A stretch of DNA of 64,000 nt from Cavenderia fasciculata (lineage: Eukaryota; Evosea; Eumycetozoa; Acytosteliales; Cavenderiaceae). Below, in pieces: positions 56,302 through 64,000 of this stretch (position 1 is its first letter; each line of letters begins with the position of its first letter). The stretch covers positions 573,358 to 637,357 of the forward strand of contig NW_004457713.1 of the NCBI RefSeq assembly GCF_000203815.1. Reading direction: 5' to 3'. The position numbers were made by a program, and so were the translations under genes. The notes beneath the pieces were generated by a model. That model ran no database searches. It worked only from the letters and a program-made list of their open reading frames with translations, and was not told where the DNA came from.

Positions 56302-57390
56302 ATGTTAAAGAGTACTACGAAATCGATTAGTAATGTGTTATCATTACATTTAGTAAGCAAGACGATTTGCATATCATTGTCATCATATACAACAACATCA
56401 TCATCAATCAAATACAAATATAATAATAATAATAGCAATCATACATCATCATCGACTTCACAAATACTATCATCATCATTTTCATATCCCTCTTCTTACT
56501 GTAAAAGCAATAATAATAATATAATAACAAAGAGATACTATGCGAGTACAAAAGGATTAGATAAAGCAAATCTCTTCGAGTCGGGACAAGGAGAACAAGC
56601 AGAGAATATAACAATTGATGGATACGCAGAACAAGGGTTCTCAGTCAACAAAGTACTTGTACCAGGATCAATCGTAGCTACACCCACTCTACTATTACTC
56701 TGGGATATTCACAGTGCTCAAGATATTACATTGGAAAGTTTATCAATATTAAATATCATCGATCCTCAATTAGGTATGTAAAACATAACATACATACATT
56801 ATGATAATGCTTATATATATTTAATGATCCTTACTTATATTTCTTTTGTTTTATTTTTAGAATTTGTAATTATTGGTACAGGTAAAGAAAGAAAAGCATT
56901 GGATGAACAATTGATAAAAGATGTACAGAAACGATTTGGTGTAAACATTGAGACGATGGCAACGATCAATGCAATTGGAACATACAATATTTTGGTGGAA
57001 GAGGGTCGACAAGTAGGTGCTTTTCTCATCCCACTCGAACCTTGCCGTGATGCAAGACAAGACTACTTGGTCACCAAACGAGAGTACCAAGAACTCAATG
57101 AATCAGTCACTTATTCAAAACATCAAAAACAAGTAATCAGTGATCGTGCCAAACGTGATCAACCTCTCTTTTTAGTTGATATTGATGATGATGAAAATAA
57201 TAGTAATGATCACTCTTCTTCTTCTTCTTCTTCTTCTTCTAAGCCATCTCACTCTAATCCGGAAAAACAATTCAAAGCAACTAAAAATATACAAGAAAAG
57301 GCTCCATCTACTAAATTAAATATGCTTGGTAAATTTATGGTATGGACTGCTGAAACTTTTGGTGGAAGAGGAGGAGATAAAAAGAAATAA
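56302..57390 (+). CDS. NDUFAF3-like complex I assembly factor with a C-terminal extension
   Basis: Two exons (56302-56773 and 56861-57390) splice in phase 1 to 333 residues. The first 85 residues are Ser/Thr/Asn-rich and basic with almost no acids, like a mitochondrial presequence, ending near KRYYAST. The DUF498/Mth938 domain follows: IDGYAEQGFSVNKVLVPGSIVATP, FVIIGTGKE, FGVNIETMATINAIGTYNILVEEGR and VGAFLIPL, at about 105-230. In other organisms NDUFAF3 helps assemble the Q-module of complex I in the inner membrane. Beyond the domain are about 105 extra residues: a charged helix (YLVTKREYQELNES), a Ser run and a basic end (MVWTAETFGGRGG). I do not recognise this part; usual family members end soon after LIPL. 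Confidence 0.85.
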
Positions 57391-57626
57391 ACCAACAACA
57401 TGCAAAAAATACAACACATATTTGTATACTACAAAACAAATACACTGCAATGGGTGTGGTAGTGGGGGTTAGGGTTAGTTCATTGAAGTCAGTCACATGT
57501 TCAAAGAGTAACATATTACACTCCGAGTTACTAATACTCGCAACGAACAAATGGTGATGGTATAAATATCCATCGATTGATGAACAAACATTTAATCTTT
57601 TAATTATACAATTGTTATATATCAAG

Positions 57627-58012
57627 ATGAAACTATTTAAACTATCAATAATATTATTTGTATTTTTATTCTTTTGTATCCAATTATCTGTTCAATATGA
57701 TAAGGACTGTGGTATCCATGTTGGCAGTCTATGTCCAATTAGAGAACCTGGAGATGTTGGTCCATGTATAGAAACATGTGACTTTGGTTATGGTGATAAA
57801 TATAGTCAATGTGGTCAAGGAAAAGGTATGAATTGGATATTAAATAATAATCAAAATAATAAATACAAATACAAATACAAATATTTATTTAATTAATTAA
57901 TTTATTATTCATTTATTAATTAGTTTGTTGTAATACTGGATGTGGAAGAACATGTGTACAACGTAGAGAATGTGCATGGTCACCACCATTAGGTGGAAGA
58001 AGACCAAATTAA
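57627..58012 (+). CDS. small secreted WAP-like four-disulfide protein
   Basis: Two exons (57627-57825 and 57924-58012) splice in phase 1 (G|TT) to 95 residues. A signal peptide of about 23 residues (core LSIILFVFLFFCIQL) is followed by a compact domain. Its last eight Cys follow the WAP pattern: LCP, GPC, ETC, SQC, VCC, TGC, RTC, with the CC pair falling at the splice. One extra Cys precedes the domain (KDC) and one follows it (REC), probably a fifth bridge. WAP domains are often protease inhibitors or antimicrobial; which applies here is unknown. It lies head to tail between the NDUFAF3-like gene and the convergent Psi gene. Exon 2 is too short to be seen in an ORF scan. Confidence 0.75.
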
Positions 58013-58123
58013 GTTAATTTAAAATAAATAAATAAATAATGTTTCTTTTTTATTAATATTTTTGATAGTCTTGCTTGGATTATAGATAATTGTTATGTTT
58101 AATTTTCATTTTATGTTACAATG

Positions 58124-60249
58124 TTACAGTGCAGCATCTGGGGATGTGAATAATGGATTTTCACCGGCACCTCTGGTATTCATTTCATAGAGTGGGTTGG
58201 CATTGACAGATGACATCTTGGTCTCCTTGTGTTCCTTCCAGTAGTCGTAACCCTTCTTGCCGGCAAAGGCAAAGAGGGCGGCGGCGGCAGCACCACCGAT
58301 GGCGATACCGGCGATGGCTGCAGACGAGATGATACCACCCTTGGCAGCATCAGAGAGACAGTTGAAGGGAGTGGGACTTCGGTTCTTGGTGATACACTCG
58401 CCAGTCTCGGCATTACAGTATGCACGCTGACATTCGTCGTCTTCGGCGACACAAGTCTTGGGTGTGACGAGACATCCGATAGTCTTGTTGCAGGATGGGA
58501 TGTTGCAGAGATCATCGCCGATTGGACAGACGACGGGGGTGGCAATACATCCTTTTACCTTGTCACAGGCATAGACGGTGCAGAGGTCTTCTGGATCTTG
58601 CTCGCATACTACATCGGTTGTGAAACAACCGTTGACAACGCCGTCACCGGTCAAGGTCGAGTTACAAGAGTCGATTGTACAGACATTGTCGTCGTTACAG
58701 TCGACTGCTTCGTGGAGACATCCAGTCTTGTCGGCCTTGCACGAGTCTGTGGTACAGGCATTCTCATCGTCGCAGAGGAAGGTTGGAACGCAGGTCTTGA
58801 CATCGTTGACAGGTTGGCAGGTAAAAGTGTTGCATGGGGTGGATTGAGCTGCACACTTGTCGACGACGACAAGGCTACCCGACTGCGAGCAGGTCGAGCT
58901 GATACAATTGTTGTTTTCCAAGTCCTTTGGACAACACTGGTACTCGCATTCACCGGTATTTCCATTACATGTGCCGGTCGAACCACACAATGTGGCATTG
59001 GGTGGGGTGGTACAGGTCTTGGTGATAGTCTTGCAGTCGCCAGTCGATGCGTCGCAAGTAGCCGATTGACACTTGTTGGCTGGGTTGGTTGGTGTGCATG
59101 TCTTGGCAGTGTAGGAGCATCCAGTTAAAGTGTTGCATGGTTGAGCTACATGACACTTGGATGGTGGGTTATTACATTGTACTGGGATTGGTTTGCATTG
59201 TCCTCCAACATTACCCATGTTGAAACAGAGGTCGGCAGCATCAGCAGTAGCATTGATACGTTGATGAGTACAAGCCTCCTTCCAATTGTTTGGGTTGAGA
59301 CCTGGAGCATTGGCAGGTGGACATGTATCAATAGTACAAACATCATTATCATCACAGCCATTGTTATTGAAACAACATTCACCCTTTCCATTACAAGCAC
59401 CACAATAATCTGTCGATGCACAGTATGGTTCAAAATCTGTTGTAAATTTCAATGCTGATGATGATGTATGTCTTTCACAAAAATAGAAATCAAAGTCATA
59501 AATGTTTCCCTTTAAAAAAGTGAAATATAAAGTGTAAAGTAAAAAAAAAGTGTGTATTAGTATTTGTTTGTTTGTTTTTTTTTTTGGGAGTCCATTCTTT
59601 GGACTTGGTTTTTTTTTTTTTTAATATTTACAGCAACTAAACCTAAACCATTAACATTGATTGAACCATCAACACTACCATGTACACCACCTAAATCCAT
59701 TACCAACTTGTTGTTGATAAAGAGGTAGACATCATCATCACCGAAAAAGTCGAATTTACCTTGATTCTTGTACTTGAATTGAGCATTGAATTTGAGACAG
59801 AAATGGAAGTTTTCTCTGATACCTCGTGTATCCTTGTCGTCACGTTTGAGTTCTGGATAGACGTCCCAACCGAGATTGTTGATGGGGAAGAAAAAAGAGT
59901 TGGCATAGACGTAACCTCTGGCAGTGTCGTCGTAGACGGCTTCGAGGTCTTGGACGATTTGGATGTTGACGTCATTGGTGGCTTGGAAGAATTGTGGGAA
60001 TGTTGTTGTATTGTCGTAACATTTCTTTAGATCCGATGATTGAGAGTTGAGTACTGGAATCTTGGTGGATGGGTTAAGATTACTTTGAATCAAGCCCTTG
60101 GTCACTCCACAGTTTGGCTTCTGGAAGTTGGTGTTCTTTAGTGGATGATGATCATAAATCGTAACAGTCACTTTTATACTATCTCTTTGTGCATTGGTCA
60201 ATGCAATCAATAAAATGAAAGCTGATAAAATTGTAAATAACAATTTCAT
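58124..60249 (-). CDS. Psi (prespore-inducing factor) type protein with PA14/fibro-slime and Cys repeats, copy 1
   Basis: Two exons (59632-60249 and 58124-59509; donor GTAAAT, acceptor TTAAAG, phase 0) give 667 residues. A signal peptide (LLFTILSAFILLIALTNA) is followed by the fibro-slime/PA14 region: VTIYDHHP, IQSNLNPSTKIPVLNSQS, FHFCLKFNAQFKY, FFGDDDVYLFINNKLVMDLGGVH and, after the splice, YDFDFYFCERHT. About 20 short Cys repeats of the dictyostelid CTDC type follow (CDDNDVCTIDTC, CDDENACTTDSC, CNDDNVCTIDSC). An Ala/Gly/Ile-rich membrane segment (GGIISSAAIAGIAIGG) and a cytoplasmic tail with NPLYEM and GENPLF close the protein. PsiF and relatives are secreted or surface factors that promote prespore differentiation in D. 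discoideum; the function of this paralogue is inferred. Confidence 0.92.
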
Positions 60250-61190
60250 CTTTGTTTTTTTTCTCTCTCTTTTAAAAAAAATAACAATAATAATATATTA
60301 CAAATAAATAAATAAAGATAATAATAATAATATGATACAGATAGATAAAAATAAATATTTATAAATAGAGAAGAGACAGAGATAGAAATAGAAAGAAAAA
60401 ATTATAGATTAAAATTAGAACAACAAAAAATAGAGAAACAAGAAGGGTCCTCCTGAAAAAAGAAAAGGAGAGTTTTCTTCTCTTCTCTTCAATGGAGTGA
60501 CAAAGAAAGGAGGATGGGTTCGTATTTCTTGCTCAGTAGCTTTCTGGCTGGCCACCCCAACATCACTATCAAGTGAAAACCAACGAGGCCTCAACCCAAA
60601 AAACTCGAGAATCGAGCCCAACGACGAGTTTCATAAAATATCTGCCATCGAGGGAGTATACTTTTTTAAAACCATGTTCGACCAACCTTTTTTTTCAATT
60701 TTTTCGTGCCATGGACGCAGTGCTGCCCTGTCTCCTGGTGGCGATACACAAACGAAGCCTAAACCAAATTTGTTTATAACTACCCTTTCAGAGAACAATC
60801 TTGGTTTCAGTTATACCTTCCTTTTCACTCTGTCTCTATTTCCCCCATCACATTTGTTTATTTTTAGTAATTAAAATAAATTTGCTCTAGTATCTAGATT
60901 GATAAGGTCTGAAATTCGTAAACTTTTACGGGTATCTTGATGAACAACAAGCAAAAAATCCTTTATTCACTGGAAAGAGAGAATCGATCAACAGATAAAC
61001 AAAGATTAGATATAAATAAATATGTATATTATATTATTATTTTTACAAGAGAGTAGTATATATAGATATAAATGATCAATTATTACTATTATTATTAATT
61101 ATTTTGATTATTATTTACATTTTGATTTGATTTAATATTTTTTTTGTACAAAAAAGAGTTGATTGGTTGTGATTTATGATTAAACTATAG
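60250..61190. other. intergenic region between the two Psi genes
   Basis: The first 200 bp are AT-rich and lie just upstream of Psi copy 1. A less AT-rich block at 60450-60830 has no gene that I can support; the long + frame in it has no ATG at its start and no family resemblance. Near the right end a 22-nt scrap of a Psi 3' end lies in reverse orientation (separate entry). From 61010 on is A/T-rich 3' flank of Psi copy 2. Confidence 0.45.
60955..60976 (+). repeat. inverted 22-nt copy of the Psi copy 2 3' end
   Basis: The 22 nt here are an exact inverted copy of 61198-61219, the coding end of Psi copy 2 (residues NPLFTG and flanks). On the + strand it is preceded by Asn/Lys-type codons and followed by an in-frame K-R-E-S, so it looks like the tail of a lost Psi gene in the opposite orientation. 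The two arms would fold into a hairpin with a loop of about 220 nt. Confidence 0.75.
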
Positions 61191-63226
61191 CTATTCTTTT
61201 CCAGTGAATAAAGGATTTTCACCAGCACCTCTAACATTATTTTCATAGAGTGGGTTGGCATTGACTGAAGTCATTTTAGAGTCTTTATGATCCTTCCAAT
61301 AGTCGTAACCTTTTTTACCGGCAAATGCAGCGAGACCAAGGGCAACGGCACCTCCAATGGCGATACCGGCGATGGCTGCAGACGAGATGATACCACCCTT
61401 GGCAGCATCAGAGAGACAGTTGAATGGAGTGGGACTACGGTTCTTGGTGACACAGTCGCCAGTATCGGCATCACAGTATGCACGTTGACATTCGTCGTCT
61501 TCGGCGACACAAGTCTTGGGTGTGACGAGACATCCGATAGTCTTGTTGCATGATGGGATGTTGCAGAGATCATCACCGATTGGACAGACGATAGGAACAG
61601 CCACACAACTACCTACAGTTGCATCACATGTCTGGTTGGAGCACAAGTCATTTGGATCTTGTTCACAGATGATTGGAGTATGTGTGCAACCATTTGTCAA
61701 CGAGTCACAAGTGTCAAGAGTACAAGCGTTATTATCATCACATGAAATGGGTGTGTAGAGACATGTATTGTTTGGTTGACAAGTGTCGACTGTACACTTG
61801 TTACCATCGTTGCAAAGAAAAGTATCGGTACATGTATTGGTGACATTGTTACAGGTATACAAGTGACACTCGTTTGATTTGGCGGCACACTCGTCCACAA
61901 CTGTATACTTTCCATTGGTACAGGTCGAGGTGATACAATCATTGTTGACTAGATCTGTAGGGCAGCATTGGTAGCCGCACTGACCAGTATTGGTATCACA
62001 AACACCACTTGAAGCACAGTTACTTGGACCATCCAAACACTTTTTAATGTTTGATTCACAATTACCATTGCTAGGGTTACAAGTAAAGGTTTCACACTTG
62101 TTGTTGCTTTGTTGACATGCCCTGGGAATGTATGAACATCCAGAATCTGGTTTACAATCTTGAGCTATATGACACTTGGATGGTGGATTATTACATTGTA
62201 CTGGGATTGGTTTGCATTGTCCTCCAACATTACCCATATTGAAACAGAGGTCGGCAGCATCAGCAGTAGCATTGATACGTTGATGAGTACAAGCCTCCTT
62301 CCAATTGTTTGGATCGAGACCTGGAGCATTGGCAGGTGGACATGTATCAATAGTACAAACATCATTATCATCACAGCCATTGTTATTGAAACAACATTCA
62401 CCCTTTCCATTACAAGCACCACAATAATCGGTCGATGCACAATATGGTTTAAAATCTGTTGTAAATTTCAATGCCGATGATTTTGTGTGTCTTTCACAAA
62501 AATAGAAATCAAAATCATAAGTTTTTTTCTAAGTTGTTCAAAAAAAAAAATACATAATTATTAATTATTATTATTATTTTTCTATTTTCTATTTTTACTT
62601 TTACATACATTAATTAAACCTAAACCATTAACATTGATTGAACCATCAACACTACTATGTACACCACCTAAATCCATTACCAACTTGTTGTCGATAAAGA
62701 GGTAGACATCATCATCACCGAAAAAGTTGAATCTACCTTGGTCATTGTACTCGAATTGAGCATTGAATTTGAGACAGAAATGGAAGTTTTCTCTGATATC
62801 TCGTTTATCTCTGTCGTCACGTTTGAGGCCTTCGGTTAAATCCCATCCCTCATTGTTGATGGGGAAGAAATAAGAGTTTTCATAGACGTAACCCTTGATC
62901 TGGTCATCATAGGTGGCCTCGAGTGTCTTTTGGATTGGGATGTTGATGTTGGTGACGGATTGGAAGAATTGAGGGAATGTTGATGTGTTTTTGAAACAAG
63001 CCGCCAGATCTGATGATTGAGAGTTGAGTACTGGAATCTTGGTGGATGGGTTAAGATTACTTTGAATCATGCCTGGCTTCAATCCGCAATTAGGATCTTC
63101 AAAGTTTGCATTCTTGTCTGGATGATGATCATAAATAGTAACAATAACAGGTAATTTATCTCTTTGTCCATATGTAAATGATATTAATAATAATAATATA
63201 AAAATAAATCCAATTTTGGTATCCAT
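61191..63226 (-). CDS. Psi (prespore-inducing factor) type protein with PA14/fibro-slime and Cys repeats, copy 2
   Basis: Two exons (62609-63226 and 61191-62528, donor GTATGT, acceptor CTTAG, phase 0) give 651 residues. Exon 1 is 618 nt, exactly as in copy 1. The signal peptide (IGFIFILLLLISFTYG) is different from that of copy 1. The fibro-slime/PA14 domain and the first Cys repeats are nearly identical (FFGDDDVYLFIDNKLVMDLG, CGACNGKGECC, CDDNDVCTIDTC). The middle Cys repeats differ and are fewer (CNDGNKCTVDTC, CDDNNACTLDTC). The membrane segment (GGIISSAAIAGIAIGG) and tail (NPLYEN, GENPLFTGKE) are again conserved. It is a tandem duplicate of copy 1 with 941 bp between, probably also a secreted or surface developmental signal. 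Confidence 0.92.
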
Positions 63227-64000
63227 TTTTTTTTAGAAAAAAAAAAAGAAATTTAAATAAATAAATAAATAAATAAATAAAAGGTATTGATCGAATTGAA
63301 TTGAACAAATAGAATAAAGTATGAATGTTGACTATTGATTTAAAAAAAAAAAAAGGAATAACAAAAGAAATAAATAAATAAAAAAAAAAAACAAGTTGGA
63401 TGGATGTGGATGGATGGGTACCGAGAGAGGTAGGAGGACACAGACACAATCACGAAACCAATACCTTAAAAATACAAAGTTCTAATAATAAATTGGTAAA
63501 GGAGGTAAAAAGTATTGTGATCCTCATTGAATCTCGTGGGCATGCCCTTACCCCCCACGTACCGTGAGTTATTTTGCGACAATACCTCTTTACCACTCAC
63601 CAAACCTTGTGTTTCGATCTCATATTACCAGCTACGAGTTTCGTGTTGTTGTTTGTGTGTCTTTTATCTTTTGATTGGTGGGAGCGAGTTATTTTAAACA
63701 TTGATTGGTGGTTAGTGATTGATTGATTAAATGAACAAACACACGATCATTCAAACAATCAAATCAATGATATGATGTTTGTTTATCTCGATCGATATGT
63801 ACATATGTACAAATATATATCAAAGAGATATACATAATAATATACATAATAATAATAAAAAAAATAAATAAAACTAGGGGTTTGCAAAGATGAAGATGAA
63901 CTACTCTGAAGTTAACCCACTTGCTCAAAGATTTAATTTAATTTTATTTATTTTATTTTTATAATCTTACATTTGTTACCTATACTTACTTAGTCACTTT
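63227..64000. promoter_or_regulatory. upstream region of Psi copy 2, to window edge
   Basis: Next to the start are A runs and AAAT repeats (63228-63395). A less AT-rich block at 63400-63680 contains the perfect 10-bp palindrome GGGCATGCCC (63538-63547) flanked by an imperfect inverted repeat (63495-63517 with 63580-63594). The rest to 64000 is AT-rich with ATA/ATAATA repeats. No coding region is supported. Confidence 0.4.

Noticed and set aside
57462-57478. GGGGTTAGGGTTAG, resembling a telomere repeat
   Set aside because: Only two units occur, in a normal gene-dense region, and dictyostelid telomeres are not TTAGGG repeats.
58229-59128. 299-codon plus-strand frame opposite Psi copy 1
   Set aside because: It is antisense to the Cys repeats; the Psi frame has signal peptide, domain and membrane anchor in agreement with its sibling.
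60497-60874. Open plus-strand frame of 125 codons
   Set aside because: It begins without an ATG, has no family resemblance and no splice partners, and lies in Psi upstream DNA.

Overview
The window is nuclear DNA from a dictyostelid social amoeba. The evidence is the overall AT-richness with very AT-rich short introns (about 70-225 nt, GT..AG), long Asn/Gln/Ser/Thr homopolymer runs in proteins, and genes found only or mainly in this group: a CudA transcription factor, two Psi-type PA14 proteins, a ComC-like surface protein and a large F-box/FNIP-like family. The species cannot be fixed from the window. The intron density and the F-box family fit a Cavenderia or Heterostelium/Polysphondylium type genome better than D. 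discoideum, but that is inference.

Positions 1-20 kb hold ordinary single-copy genes: a CDCA7-type zinc-finger protein cut by the left edge, C1D/Rrp47 (exosome cofactor), WDR5 (COMPASS), puromycin-sensitive aminopeptidase, GPAA1 (GPI transamidase), alanine-glyoxylate aminotransferase, a secreted Cys-rich protein and UDP-glucose pyrophosphorylase. Among them, on either side of the aminopeptidase, sit small paralogous proteins with a CX2CX11HX3C finger like the UBZ4 ubiquitin-binding finger. Two copies are intact, one is frameshifted and one is a relic.

Positions 20.6-37.9 kb are a tandem array of intronless F-box/leucine-rich (FNIP-like) genes, all on the + strand. Six are intact, one is disrupted in the middle, and at least three are relics at different stages of decay. 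A BTB-like gene on the opposite strand lies between two of the relics. A more distant F-box-like/LRR gene converges on the right end of the array. The intact genes keep the N-terminal F-box-like motif and the C-terminal block while the middle diverges, which is what one expects of a birth-and-death family of SCF ubiquitin-ligase adaptors.

Positions 40-64 kb hold development, cell-surface and chromosome genes: a 2,392-residue membrane protein with many beta-sandwich repeats, one EGF-like motif and a ComC-type domain; cudA behind a 2.5 kb intergenic region with a probable 5' UTR intron; the condensin subunit CAP-H; a complex I assembly factor NDUFAF3 with an unusual C-terminal extension; a small secreted WAP-like four-disulfide protein; and two tandem Psi genes with an inverted scrap of a Psi 3' end between them. 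Exon joins given below were worked out by hand from GT/AG sites, reading-frame closure and family similarity. Every complete spliced model has a length divisible by three. No tRNA, rRNA, CRISPR array or intact transposon was recognised.
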